NCBI GenBank assembly: GCA_946480835.1
Contig: CAMLLC010000002.1
Location: 359,644-423,643 of the forward strand
Source of the DNA: Entomomonas sp945283395
GTDB lineage: Bacteria > Pseudomonadota > Gammaproteobacteria > Pseudomonadales > Pseudomonadaceae
Direction: 5' to 3'
Length of the DNA: 64,000 nucleotides
The position numbers and the translations under genes were made by a program. The notes beneath the pieces are model-generated. The model did no database searches, was not told where the DNA came from, and was given only the letters and a program-made list of their open reading frames with translations. Within the stretch, counting starts at the first letter, position 1; every line of letters begins with the position of its first letter. Of the stretch, positions 28,053 to 38,021 are shown piece by piece.

Positions 28053-28082
28053 GCCTGGTTGTGAGTGGCCAGGCTTTTTTTT
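28053..28082 (+). terminator. Terminator/attenuator between ahpC and ahpF
   Basis: GCCTGGTT (28053-28060) pairs with GGCCAGGC (28067-28074), including two wobble pairs, with a 6-base loop and a run of eight T. It probably ends most ahpC transcripts and lets a fraction read into ahpF. Confidence 0.85.
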
Positions 28083-28112
28083 CTCTGTCTTACTTCTCAA
28101 GGAGAATCTTAG

Positions 28113-29675
28113 ATGTTAGATGCAACGTTAAAAAGTCAATTAAAAACTTATCTTGAGTGGCTATCCAACCCCATTGAGATTGTGGCCTCCTTAGATGACG
28201 GTGAAAAATCTCGTGAAATGTTAGAGTTGCTAACAGAGATTAATCAATTATCAGAAAAAGTGTCTTTAAAGGTCGATGGTGATAACCAACGTAAGCCTTC
28301 TTTTGTTATTAAGAGAGTTGGCCAGCAAATAGGTGAAATTTGTTTTGCTGGAATACCAATGGGACATGAGTTTACTTCATTAGTATTGGCGCTTTTGCAA
28401 GCAGGTGGACATCCACCTAAAGCTTCCCCTGAGATAGTAGAACAAATTAAGGGATTAACTGATAAATTACATTTTGAAACCTATATTTCATTATCTTGTC
28501 AAAATTGCCCAGATGTAGTGCAAGCACTTAATACGATGGCTGTTTTAAATCCAAATATCAGTCATACCATGATAGATGGGGCAATGTTTATAAATGAAGT
28601 TAGTAAACTCCAAATCATGTCTGTCCCTACTGTATTTGTTAATGGGCAAGCATTTGGACAAGGTCGTATGACCTTACAAGAGATTTTAGCCAAAGTTGAT
28701 ACGGAGGCAGATCAGAAAGAAGTAAAAAAGTTGAATGCTAAGCAACCATTTGATGTTTTGATTATAGGCGGAGGGTCTGCTGGCTCAGCTGCCGCCATCT
28801 ATACGGCACGTAAAGGTTTGCGTACAGGGCTAGTATCTGAACGTTTGGGCGGGCAGGTGCAAGATACCTTAGCCATTGAAAACTTCATTTCTACTGTGCG
28901 AACTGAAGGGCCACGTTTAGCTGCTCAGCTTGAAGAGCATATCAAAGCTTATGATGTTGATTTAATGAGTATGCAGCGTGCTAAGGCTTTGCTACCAGCA
29001 AAAGAAGCAGGTAAGCTTCATGAGATAGAATTTGAAAGCGGTGCTATTCTTAAAGCCAAAACTATTATCATAAGTACGGGGGCACGGTGGCGTTCTATGA
29101 ATGTACCGGGTGAAAGTGAATATAGGGCAAGAGGAGTTGCTTATTGTCCGCACTGTGATGGGCCTTTGTTTAAAGGGAAAGATGTGGCAGTGGTAGGTGG
29201 GGGTAACTCAGGCGTTGAAGCAGCCATTGATTTGGCTGGGGTGGTCAACAATGTAACCTTGCTAGAATTTGGTAATGAGTTACGTGCAGATGCGATTTTA
29301 CAAAAGAAATTGACTACTTTAGCTAATGTAAAAGTAATTAAGGCTGCCCAAACAATGGAAGTATTAGGCGATGGTCAGAAAGTAATAGGATTGACCTATA
29401 AAGATCGTAATACTAATCAAATTCATACTTTAGATCTTGCTGGTATCTTTGTTCAGATTGGTTTGGTTCCTAATACAGATTGGTTAAAAGGAACTATTGA
29501 TCTTAACGAGCGTGGCGAAATCATGATAGGTTCTAAAGGCCAAACTTCTATTCCTGGAATATTTGCTGCTGGCGATGTAACTAATGTACCTTACAAACAA
29601 ATAGTGATAGCTATTGGCGAAGGTGCAAAAGCAGCATTAGGTAGCTTTGATTATCTTATCCGGAGTGGTCTATAG
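28113..29675 (+). CDS. ahpF: Alkyl hydroperoxide reductase subunit AhpF
   Basis: A 520-residue flavoenzyme that reduces AhpC with NAD(P)H. The N-terminal double thioredoxin-fold domain has the disulfide SCQNCPDV (about residue 129). The TrxB-like part has the FAD motif IIGGGSAGSAAAIYTARKG, the active CPHCDG, VVGGGNSGVEAAIDLAG for the pyridine nucleotide, and the final GIFAAGDVTNVPYKQ. The start follows AAGGAG. It lies behind ahpC and ends at a strong terminator. Confidence 0.97.
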   Translation: MLDATLKSQLKTYLEWLSNPIEIVASLDDGEKSREMLELLTEINQLSEKVSLKVDGDNQRKPSFVIKRVGQQIGEICFAGIPMGHEFTSLVLALLQAGGHPPKASPEIVEQIKGLTDKLHFETYISLSCQNCPDVVQALNTMAVLNPNISHTMIDGAMFINEVSKLQIMSVPTVFVNGQAFGQGRMTLQEILAKVDTEADQKEVKKLNAKQPFDVLIIGGGSAGSAAAIYTARKGLRTGLVSERLGGQVQDTLAIENFISTVRTEGPRLAAQLEEHIKAYDVDLMSMQRAKALLPAKEAGKLHEIEFESGAILKAKTIIISTGARWRSMNVPGESEYRARGVAYCPHCDGPLFKGKDVAVVGGGNSGVEAAIDLAGVVNNVTLLEFGNELRADAILQKKLTTLANVKVIKAAQTMEVLGDGQKVIGLTYKDRNTNQIHTLDLAGIFVQIGLVPNTDWLKGTIDLNERGEIMIGSKGQTSIPGIFAAGDVTNVPYKQIVIAIGEGAKAALGSFDYLIRSGL

Positions 29676-29695
29676 TTAGAGAATAGCTCTTCTTT

Positions 29696-29722
29696 AAAGG
29701 CGCTATGAATAGCGCCTTTTTT
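29696..29722 (+). terminator. Terminator behind ahpF
   Basis: GGCGCTA (29699-29705) pairs with TAGCGCC (29710-29716) around a four-base loop and is followed by six T, about 20 bases behind the ahpF stop. Confidence 0.88.
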
Positions 29723-29997
29723 GTGAAAGCTATGATAGTCTTTAGTAACCATAGTTAAGAATAATATTTTTTCATTTCCAATAACTGATACTATTAATTA
29801 AATTAGATTTTAGAAATAGGTAAGCCTAGCTAACAATTAATAAATAGTTATTATTAGAAAAATTAAGTTTTTTAGATGAATTAATATTAATGAATGAATA
29901 TTTTTGTAACCTACATGGTAGTTGCTAATAGCTAGTTAAGAGATATTTCTTAGTATTAATCTATAAATTTGTATTAAATAACTATTGAACATCCAAC

Positions 29998-30025
29998 AAC
30001 AAAGGAAGCTAATGCTTCCTTTGTT
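29998..30025 (-). terminator. Hairpin terminator behind ettA
   Basis: A perfect 12-bp stem, AACAAAGGAAGC (29998-30009) with GCTTCCTTTGTT (30014-30025), encloses the 4-base loop TAAT. It lies four bases behind the ettA stop. The T-rich right arm and following GTTG on the reverse strand make it a fair terminator. The bases between here and the ahpF terminator show no gene. Confidence 0.7.
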
Positions 30026-30029
30026 AAAA

Positions 30030-31694
30030 TTATTTGATTTTTTTATAGTGTATTCTATGAGGTTGAGTCGCTGCCTCGCCTAAGCGTTTCTTTCTATCTT
30101 CTTCGTATTCAGTATAATTGCCTGCAAAGAAATTAATTTGAGAATCATCTTCATAAGCTAAAATATGAGTTGCAATACGATCTAAGAACCACCGATCATG
30201 TGAGATGATAATAGCTGTCCCAGGGAAGTCTAATAACGCTTCTTCTAATGCACGCAAAGTTTCAACATCAAGGTCATTAGAAGGTTCATCTAGGAGTAAA
30301 ACATTACCACCTTGTTTCAAGGTTAAAGCTAAATGCAAACGGCCACGTTCACCACCTGATAGATCTTTAACAAATTTTTGCTGGTCTGTGCCCTTGAAAT
30401 TAAAACGACCAACGTAAGCCCGAGAGGGTATTTCATAACTGCCTATTTGAATGATATCTAAACCATCGGAAATTTGTTGCCAAACAGTTTTATCACCTTG
30501 TAGATTATCACGACTTTGATCAACACAAGCTAATTTAACAGTTTCACCTATTTCAATAGTACCTTTATCAGGTTGTTCTGTCCCCATTATCATTTTAAAA
30601 AGGGTTGATTTACCTGCACCATTGCCACCTATCACTCCGACAATAGCTCCTTTAGGAATTGCAAAAGAAAGATTATCTATTAATAGCCTATCACCATATC
30701 CTTTATAGACATTATGTAATTCTATTACCTTATCTCCTAAACGTGGTCCTGGTGGAATATAGATTTCATTCGTTTCGCTACGTTTTTGGAATTCTTGTGA
30801 TTGCATTTCTTCAAAACGTGCTAACCGAGCTTTTGATTTAGCTTGACGAGCTTTTGCTCCTTGTCTTACCCATTCCAACTCAGCCTTCATAGCTTTTTGA
30901 TGGGTGGCTTCTTGTTTGGCTTCTTGTTCTAAGCGAGCTGCTTTAGCTTCGAGCCAACCCGAATAATTACCTTCATAGGGAATACCGTAACCTCGGTCTA
31001 ATTCTAAAATCCAACCTGCTACATTATCTAGAAAATATCTATCATGAGTAACAGCAACTACTGTTCCTGGGAAGTCATGTAAAAAATGCTCAAGCCAAGC
31101 AACTGACTCTGCATCTAAGTGATTAGTAGGTTCGTCTAACAATAACATATCAGGCGCTGACAGTAGTAAGCGGCATAAGGCAACACGACGTTTTTCACCG
31201 CCTGATAAGTTGCCTACTTTAGCATCCCATTCAGGTAGTCTTAGGGCGTCAGCAGCAATTTCTAATTGTCGCTCTAGATTATGACCATCGGCGGCTTGGA
31301 CAATAGCTTCTAATTTGGCTTGTTCGGCGGCTAGTGCTTCAAAATCAGCATCAGGTTCTGCATAAGCAGCATATACTTCATCTAAACGCGCTTGAGCTTG
31401 TTTAATTTCATCAACCGCTTCTTCAACTACTGCTCGCACGGTTTTATTAGGGTCAAGTTGAGGCTCTTGCGGTAAATACCCTATCTGAATACCGGGCATA
31501 GGGCGTGCTTCACCGTCTATTTCAGTGTCTACGGCTGCCATAATTTTCAATAAAGTGGATTTACCTGCCCCGTTTAAGCCCAGTACACCAATTTTTGCAC
31601 CAGGAAAGAAAGATAAAGAAATATCCTTGAGAATTTGTCGTTTGGGGGGAACAATCTTGCTCACCCTATTCATAGTATAAACGTATTGTGCCAT
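30030..31694 (-). CDS. ettA: Energy-dependent translational throttle EttA (ABC-F)
   Basis: A cytoplasmic ABC-F ATPase that binds the ribosomal E site and gates the first elongation cycles according to ATP/ADP level. At 554 residues it matches E. coli EttA (555). Two ABC modules: Walker A GLNGAGKSTLL and GGNGAGKSTLF; signatures LSGGEKRRVALCRLL and LSGGERGRLHLALTL; Walker B MLLLDEPTNHLD and VLLLDEPSNDLD. The linker between them is long and charged, and the arm region is of the EttA type. A TTG at 31700 is also in frame, but the ATG at 31694 with AGG upstream is preferred and gives MAQYVYTMNRVSK. Confidence 0.95.
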   Translation of the reverse strand: MAQYVYTMNRVSKIVPPKRQILKDISLSFFPGAKIGVLGLNGAGKSTLLKIMAAVDTEIDGEARPMPGIQIGYLPQEPQLDPNKTVRAVVEEAVDEIKQAQARLDEVYAAYAEPDADFEALAAEQAKLEAIVQAADGHNLERQLEIAADALRLPEWDAKVGNLSGGEKRRVALCRLLLSAPDMLLLDEPTNHLDAESVAWLEHFLHDFPGTVVAVTHDRYFLDNVAGWILELDRGYGIPYEGNYSGWLEAKAARLEQEAKQEATHQKAMKAELEWVRQGAKARQAKSKARLARFEEMQSQEFQKRSETNEIYIPPGPRLGDKVIELHNVYKGYGDRLLIDNLSFAIPKGAIVGVIGGNGAGKSTLFKMIMGTEQPDKGTIEIGETVKLACVDQSRDNLQGDKTVWQQISDGLDIIQIGSYEIPSRAYVGRFNFKGTDQQKFVKDLSGGERGRLHLALTLKQGGNVLLLDEPSNDLDVETLRALEEALLDFPGTAIIISHDRWFLDRIATHILAYEDDSQINFFAGNYTEYEEDRKKRLGEAATQPHRIHYKKIK

Positions 31695-32094
31695 GACCAA
31701 CCTGTAATAATATGATTAATACTTATTTCATTTGAAAGGGGCATTATACCTGTTTTTAAGAGAAAGTTATGCTGCCAACTGACAAAGTTAAAATATAACT
31801 AACTAAAATTTAATGAAGCTTTTTGGTTAGGCCAAACACTAATAATTAGATAGCTTTTTGAAAAAACAGATGGTTAAAGTTTGATTAAGTTAACATTTCA
31901 TGAAAATAAAGCCTATCAAGTAAAGCTAATATATTGATAATAACTAGCATTTAACTTAAATTAATTTATTAAAATGCAAGATAAAGAAAAACAGGTGAAA
32001 ACACAATGGTATTTTTATTAAAAACTTATATAGCTTTTAAGACGAATTTCATAGCCTTTAAAGATAATAATTTAAATATGTGGGAGATATTATT
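31695..32094. other. Divergent promoter region, no gene seen
   Basis: About 400 AT-rich bases between the divergent ettA and pilY1-like genes. No ORF or RNA is convincing. It must carry both promoters; GGGAG eight bases before 32095 is the ribosome site of the pilY1-like gene. Confidence 0.5.
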
Positions 32095-35000
32095 ATGATA
32101 ACTAAATTATCTAAGGCCGTTACAACAGTATCTATGCCTTTACTAGTGCTGATGGGCACTGTTACGCTAACTTATGCTGATGATACCGAAATTTATTTTA
32201 ATACTGATAAGAATAAAGTTAAACCTAATGTGCTGTTTATCTTAGACAAATCTACTTCTATGAGGAAAACGCCAGCAGGTAAGGCCGAGGATTTTGATAA
32301 TGGCCAAGTATCAAAAATAAATTTACTAAAAGAAGCATTACAACTCATTTTTGATAATAAAGAAAAATCCATTAAAGGCATGAGAGTTGGCTTGATGACA
32401 TTTTCAAGTGATGCTGTTTTACAGCGTGAAATGCTTGATATAGATGAGATAGATGAAAAAAGAAATATAGAACATCTTAATCCTATATATCATAACGATG
32501 GCACAACTACTTTTGATCAATCTATTTGGATTACTAGTAATGATGGTTATCAAAACTTGCAAGGTAATGGTTATCCAAATTTTACAAGAACAGATGGCAA
32601 GAATGGGATGAATATAGAAGGTGGCCATAAAACTAATCTCAAGCTCTCAGGTAACAAAATTTTTGGGTTTCGCTTTGATAATATATTAATAAAAAATCCT
32701 CAAGGTGCAAATAATGCCGGATCTGGTGAAGGAGCACCTGATTACGGGGTAGTTAAAGCAGAACTAAAAATAAAGATGACACTGAATAAAAAAAGTTTTA
32801 TTAATATTTATGTTGACCCTGAAGCGGATTCGGTCTATTTCCGTCAACGTACCGCTTTTGATTTATCAAATAGGGTTGCGAAAGCCAGAAAAGCAGGTGA
32901 TGTTTATCACATTACCTGTCCTTTAGATAAAGGTGGTGATTGGAAGACATGTAATGTAACAGATTTAGTGAGAACAATCATTTCATCAAAAGACTGGAAA
33001 GATGGCAATGCTATTAGCTTTATTTTAGAAAATGTAACTGGAAACAATGGACTGCAAATAACTAGTGGAGAGTACGCTAGCACTATAGGTAAGATAATTA
33101 TCTCTGATAATGCTGCTGAGAAATCTAAGTTAACTATTACTGCAAAAAATAATGCAATAGCTTTAAACAAGCGAACTAAGAAAGAAGCCATTTTAGATAG
33201 TGGATTTGCCATTGATGCCAAGGGTCTAACAGAAGTTAACAGAGCATTATTAGCTGGTTCAATGTATGTAAGTAATATTCCTCATACAGGAAAGGCAGGC
33301 CCTTATCATGATGATGGTTCCAAAAAAACATTATATACAAAATCGGAATTTGTAGAGTCTACTGCCAGCCCTTTAGTTGAGGGGTGTCAGTTGACACATT
33401 TTATTCTAATGTCAGATGGTCAACCTAATACTCCTCATACAGCTGACGTACATACATATATGGGCTCGTCATGCCTAATAAATGGCAAGCTTGACGATGG
33501 CAAAAATAATAGAGGTGGCGAGGAATGCAGTAGAGCCTTAGTGAACTGGTTGACGCAAACCGATCATTCAGAAAAGAATAGCAGCAAGTTTGATGGCCCT
33601 AATTATATCTATACACACGCCATAAGCTTTGGAATGTCTGATGATGATGGCAACCCTAAGAAAAAAGATAACATAGCACTTCAGTTTCTGAAAGATATAG
33701 CAGCCTATGGGCATGGTGTATTCCGTGAAACTAATGATGCTGATGATTTAGCTGATGCTTTTAAGAGTATTATGTCTGCTGCTTTATCTATTAATGGAAC
33801 TGCGGTAAGTGGTCAGGTAGTGGCTACGGCAAAAGATATTTATAAGCAACGCAGAGAAGCATTCTATTCAATTTTTCAAAGCCAACAATTGGACTATTGG
33901 CCTGGTAATGTGAAAGGATTTAAATTAGTTTATAAGAAAGTTACGATTGCTAATGGAATAGAAACAGAAATACCAGTACTTAAAAGTTGGGATGAAACGG
34001 AACCAGCTATAGATCCAAAAACAGGTTCTATAGCCAGTGCTGTAAGTAGTGCTTGGTCAACTGGCGATGGTAATAACGTATTTGCAGGTGGAGTAGCCGC
34101 ACAATTACCTGATGACCCTGCTGAACGCAATATGTTTACCTTTGATAGTAGCAAAAATAAACAAGTTATAAATTCAGCAGCAAATATTACTACTAAACAA
34201 TTAGCAATAGAAGATCTAGAAGATGCTGAGCAAGTAAAAAAAGGATTACTTAATTTTATTCGTGGTTACATGTATCAATTAGGTGGTAGTAGCTTGCCTG
34301 GCCAAAACAAAATTGGTGATGCTATCAGTTCAGGCGTTACGTTAATAAGCTATGGATGTGATAGTGCTAATGATAAGTCTATTATCGATTGTGCTTATGA
34401 TAACTTAAATTTAGTGGGATTATCTGCTTCGAATGATGGTATTTTACGGGGTTATAATTTAACGGATGGATCAACCCTTTATGAAATTATGCCTGAACAA
34501 ATGTTACCAATTATTAAGAAGTTACAAAAACCAGTTGCGCTTCAAGAATATATGGAAGATCCAAATGATACTAATAAGTTGATAAATAAGATAACCACTA
34601 AGACTTATGGACTTGATGGTAAAGTAGTTATTTATCATGAAGACACTAACCAAAATGATTTTATCGATAATGGCGAAGCGGCTTACGCCTTTGTGGCATC
34701 AGGCCGTGGTGGCCCATATATTTATGGCTTTGATATATCTAATAAAACTAATCCTAAATTATTATGGGTTCATACGAATGATAATGGCGATTTTTCTAAT
34801 TTAGGTGAAACATGGTCAGAGCCGGTCATTGGCAAAATTAAAGTTAATGGCACGAAAGTTCCTGTAATTATTTTCGGGGCAGGTTATGACAACAGTCTAA
34901 GCCAATTGCAGCAAGATGGACAACCTCCCGCACGGAAAAATGATAATATAGGTACGGCGGTTTATATATTAAATGCTATATCAGGTCAAGTAATTGCGAC

Positions 35001-35949
35001 TATCCATGCCGATGCAATGACTTTCAGTATCCCTGGAGGCGTTGCTACTTTAAAAAGCGATAAGTCTGATCCAGAGCTTATAACTGAGCTATTCTTTGGT
35101 GATATGGGTGGTCAGTTATGGCGTTTTAGAATAGATAATAATGCTGGCGCAGCTAAACAAATAGTCTATCCAGCAGGCGGTCAACACGGCTTAATAGCGA
35201 GTATTTCAGGATCTGACGTGCATAATAGTCGTCGTTTTTATCAAAAGCCTTTTATCTATGATTTCGTATCTGAAAAAGGTCTAAAAGATAGTAGTTTAAA
35301 AAATTACTTAGCTATTAATATTGGTTCTGGCTATAAACCTCATCCCTTAGTGACAGACAATCAAGATAGATTTTATTCTATTAGGGTACCTAAAGATCCT
35401 ACTACTGCGACTAATAATGTAATAGAAGAAAAAGATCTGGCGTTACTTACTTTAGAAAATAAAAAAGATGCCACTAATTATGTCGATAATAGCCATACTG
35501 GTAATATTAAAAATGGTTTTATGATTAAATTAGATGCTATCAAAGGCGAAAAAGTCCTATCTAATCCTTATGCAGTTCAGGGCCGTGTAGCTTTTAATAC
35601 TTATGTTCCAGATAATACAGTTAATGCTGTAAATTGTTTACCTAATACGGGGAAACAAAGGCTTTATGTTATAGATATAGTATCAGGTAGAAATTTATTG
35701 TTTAGTAGTTATATAGAAACAGACGCTATAACTATTCCTAACGATATTACAATATACTGCGGTGATCGTGCTTGCTCAATCATTTCTGGTACTCATATGT
35801 TAGATGGTAATATAATCCACTTTGATGTAGGTAGTAGTAAAACTGACTGTGAAAAAGATTCAAAAGGGTGTAACCCCATAATCTTAAATAAGGGTAGTAA
35901 AACTATCAAAACAACCTGGATGGATTTATTCGGCCCATCCGTTAATTGA
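32095..35949 (+). CDS. PilY1-like type IV pilus tip/adhesin protein
   Basis: A 1284-residue exported protein. The signal peptide runs to about residue 30 (VLMGTVTLTYADD). A von Willebrand factor A region follows, with MIDAS motif FILDKSTSM and later LMSDGQPNTPHT, reaching to about residue 570. The C-terminal part is the PilY1 beta-propeller, with LVGLSASNDGILRGYNL, FVASGRGGPYIYGFD, IFGAGYD and FFGDMGGQLWRFR. Near residue 850, HEDTNQNDFIDNGEA is an EF-hand-like calcium loop such as that required by PilY1 for pilus function. The ATG at 32095 is chosen over a GTG at 32080 because of GGGAG upstream. No minor pilin genes adjoin it, unlike the usual fimU-pilVWXY1E cluster. It is expected to act at the cell surface in adhesion, twitching and surface sensing. 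Confidence 0.85.
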   Translation: MITKLSKAVTTVSMPLLVLMGTVTLTYADDTEIYFNTDKNKVKPNVLFILDKSTSMRKTPAGKAEDFDNGQVSKINLLKEALQLIFDNKEKSIKGMRVGLMTFSSDAVLQREMLDIDEIDEKRNIEHLNPIYHNDGTTTFDQSIWITSNDGYQNLQGNGYPNFTRTDGKNGMNIEGGHKTNLKLSGNKIFGFRFDNILIKNPQGANNAGSGEGAPDYGVVKAELKIKMTLNKKSFINIYVDPEADSVYFRQRTAFDLSNRVAKARKAGDVYHITCPLDKGGDWKTCNVTDLVRTIISSKDWKDGNAISFILENVTGNNGLQITSGEYASTIGKIIISDNAAEKSKLTITAKNNAIALNKRTKKEAILDSGFAIDAKGLTEVNRALLAGSMYVSNIPHTGKAGPYHDDGSKKTLYTKSEFVESTASPLVEGCQLTHFILMSDGQPNTPHTADVHTYMGSSCLINGKLDDGKNNRGGEECSRALVNWLTQTDHSEKNSSKFDGPNYIYTHAISFGMSDDDGNPKKKDNIALQFLKDIAAYGHGVFRETNDADDLADAFKSIMSAALSINGTAVSGQVVATAKDIYKQRREAFYSIFQSQQLDYWPGNVKGFKLVYKKVTIANGIETEIPVLKSWDETEPAIDPKTGSIASAVSSAWSTGDGNNVFAGGVAAQLPDDPAERNMFTFDSSKNKQVINSAANITTKQLAIEDLEDAEQVKKGLLNFIRGYMYQLGGSSLPGQNKIGDAISSGVTLISYGCDSANDKSIIDCAYDNLNLVGLSASNDGILRGYNLTDGSTLYEIMPEQMLPIIKKLQKPVALQEYMEDPNDTNKLINKITTKTYGLDGKVVIYHEDTNQNDFIDNGEAAYAFVASGRGGPYIYGFDISNKTNPKLLWVHTNDNGDFSNLGETWSEPVIGKIKVNGTKVPVIIFGAGYDNSLSQLQQDGQPPARKNDNIGTAVYILNAISGQVIATIHADAMTFSIPGGVATLKSDKSDPELITELFFGDMGGQLWRFRIDNNAGAAKQIVYPAGGQHGLIASISGSDVHNSRRFYQKPFIYDFVSEKGLKDSSLKNYLAINIGSGYKPHPLVTDNQDRFYSIRVPKDPTTATNNVIEEKDLALLTLENKKDATNYVDNSHTGNIKNGFMIKLDAIKGEKVLSNPYAVQGRVAFNTYVPDNTVNAVNCLPNTGKQRLYVIDIVSGRNLLFSSYIETDAITIPNDITIYCGDRACSIISGTHMLDGNIIHFDVGSSKTDCEKDSKGCNPIILNKGSKTIKTTWMDLFGPSVN

Positions 35950-35972
35950 TAATTAACATAGTATTCTTAAAC

Positions 35973-36004
35973 AACAAACCTCAGATTAATATCTGAGGTT
36001 TGTT
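35973..36004 (+). terminator. Terminator behind the pilY1-like gene
   Basis: A perfect 14-bp stem, 35973-35986 with 35991-36004, encloses the loop TAAT. It lies 23 bases behind the stop codon. The T-rich end of the stem is followed by ATTAG, so the T tract is short. Confidence 0.75.
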
Positions 36005-36116
36005 ATTAGCTAATTGAAAAATTCTTATTATTAGTTGAGCTGCTTTCATATACCAAAACCTATAATATAGGTTAGAATAACTGCCTTATTAATACAGCCT
36101 ATTTTAGAGGATCGCT

Positions 36117-37370
36117 ATGTTCAGTCGTGATTTGACTATTGCTCGTTTTGACCCAGAAATTTATGCGGCTATCGAGCAGGAGGCACAACGCCAAGAAGAT
36201 CATATAGAGTTGATTGCTTCAGAGAATTATACTAGTCCTGCTGTAATGCAGGCTCAGGGGAGTGTATTAACAAATAAGTATGCTGAAGGATATCCGGGTA
36301 AACGCTATTATGGTGGTTGTCAATATGTTGATATTATTGAGCAACTAGCTATAGATAGAGCAAAAAAATTATTTGGTGCTGATTATGCTAATGTTCAGCC
36401 CCATGCTGGTTCCCAAGCTAATAGCGCCGTTTACCTGGCTTTATTGCAACCGGGTGATACTGTGCTAGGGATGAGTTTAGCACATGGGGGGCATTTAACT
36501 CATGGTGCGAATGTTAGTTTTTCTGGTAAAATTTATCATGCAGTACAATATGGTATAACTTCACAAGGCTTTATAGATTATGATGAGCTTGAGCGGTTAG
36601 CCCTTGAACATAAGCCTAAAATGATTATTGCAGGGTTTTCTGCCTATTCGCCCGTTTTAGATTTTGCTCGTTTTCGTGCGATTGCCGACAAAATTGGAGC
36701 TTATTTGTTTGTAGATATGGCTCATGTGGCTGGTCTTGTTGCAGCAGGTGTTTATCCAAATCCAGTACCTTTTGCAGATGTGGTAACTACTACTACCCAT
36801 AAAACATTGCGTGGCCCACGTGGCGGCTTGATTTTAGCGCGCGCTAATGAAGAAATTATAAAGAAACTAAATTCAGCGGTTTTTCCTGGTGGTCAAGGAG
36901 GTCCATTAGAACACGTGATAGCGGCTAAAGCTATTTGTTTCAAAGAGGCTATGCAACCTGAATTTATCGTTTATCAAAAACAGGTATTAACTAATGCCAA
37001 AGCGATGGCTGGTGTTTTTATCGACCGTGGTTTTGATGTGGTTTCAGGGGGTACTGAAAATCATTTATTCTTATTGAGCTTAATCAAGCAAAATATTACT
37101 GGTAAAGATGTTGATGCGGCACTAGGTCGTGCCTATATTACCGTCAATAAAAATTCTGTGCCTAATGACCCTCGCTCACCTTTTGTTACTTCAGGTTTAC
37201 GTATAGGTACGCCAGCGGTGACTACTAGAGGATTCGGTGAGGTTGAATGTATTGAGCTAGCCAACTGGATTTGTGATATTTTAGATGATATTAGCAATGA
37301 AGCAGTTATTGAAAGAGTAAAAAAACAAGTGCAACATATTTGCTCTCGTTTCCCAGTGTATGGTAAATAA
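36117..37370 (+). CDS. glyA: Serine hydroxymethyltransferase GlyA
   Basis: Interconverts serine and glycine, feeding one-carbon units into tetrahydrofolate. At 417 residues it is full length. Landmarks are IELIASENYTSPAVMQAQGS at the N terminus, NKYAEGYPGKRYYGGC, and the PLP lysine in VVTTTTHKTLRGPRGG. The start has GAGGATC before the ATG. It is a single gene with long spacers on both sides. Confidence 0.97.
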   Translation: MFSRDLTIARFDPEIYAAIEQEAQRQEDHIELIASENYTSPAVMQAQGSVLTNKYAEGYPGKRYYGGCQYVDIIEQLAIDRAKKLFGADYANVQPHAGSQANSAVYLALLQPGDTVLGMSLAHGGHLTHGANVSFSGKIYHAVQYGITSQGFIDYDELERLALEHKPKMIIAGFSAYSPVLDFARFRAIADKIGAYLFVDMAHVAGLVAAGVYPNPVPFADVVTTTTHKTLRGPRGGLILARANEEIIKKLNSAVFPGGQGGPLEHVIAAKAICFKEAMQPEFIVYQKQVLTNAKAMAGVFIDRGFDVVSGGTENHLFLLSLIKQNITGKDVDAALGRAYITVNKNSVPNDPRSPFVTSGLRIGTPAVTTRGFGEVECIELANWICDILDDISNEAVIERVKKQVQHICSRFPVYGK

Positions 37371-38021
37371 ACCTAGATTGAAGGATGTGTGAATTAACAA
37401 AGTATTGTTTGATACTGCTTATTGAAGGCTAACATGCAATAGTAAGTGGCAATAATATAAAATTAGCCACTTATTAAGTCGAGTTGCCATTCTTCCATGA
37501 CTAAGAATGAAAATAATTAAGATCAAATAGCGACACTAAATCTTTTAGTCTATAACAAATCAGCTAATAATCTACAAAGATTTTCTTCAGCTACTTTTTT
37601 ATCTATTGACTGCATTATTTAAGCTAAGTTAGTGGTAAAGTTTAGCTATATTGTCACTTACTAAAAAGCTTGGTTAGTAATAAGCTTATGTCTAGCAAAA
37701 ATGCTGGATGATTATATAGAATTGGCAGTTATAATATTTAACTAAAATTACTTATTTAAGCTTTTTATTGGCAAAGCAACTTTATCTTTCTTGCTAATTT
37801 ATTAATAAATTTGTGGTAATTCATAGTTAATTTAATAATTAGAGAAAAATGACCTCAACTTATTTTATCAAAATTATCACTTCCAGAAAAATAGTGGCTT
37901 TTAGTTGATCACTAAATAAAAAAGACTAATAACTCTCGAAAATAACTTGCTTATAGGAAGTGATAGGCTAAGAGTGTATAATTTTACTTTTATTTTTTGT
38001 ATTTATATCTGGAGTTTGTGG
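37371..38021. other. Long glyA-pheS spacer with inverted repeats
   Basis: No gene is seen in about 650 bases. TAAGTGGC (37443-37450) and GCCACTTA (37466-37473) form a hairpin that may end glyA transcription, though no T run follows. Nearer to pheS, TATCACTTCC (37875-37884) is complementary to GGAAGTGATA (37956-37965), with a smaller TAGTG/CACTA hairpin in between. This could be a structured pheS leader RNA. The pheS frame itself is open upstream for 25 codons, but those lack a ribosome site. Confidence 0.45.

Noticed and set aside
29998..36004. Two perfect hairpins with identical TAAT loops (29998-30025 and 35973-36004) as a repeat family
   Set aside because: The stems differ in sequence and each lies directly behind a gene, so they are ordinary terminators sharing a short loop by chance.
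37947..38021. 25-residue N-terminal extension of PheS
   Set aside because: No ribosome site for the early start, no family match for the extension, while GGAG is well placed before the ATG at 38022.
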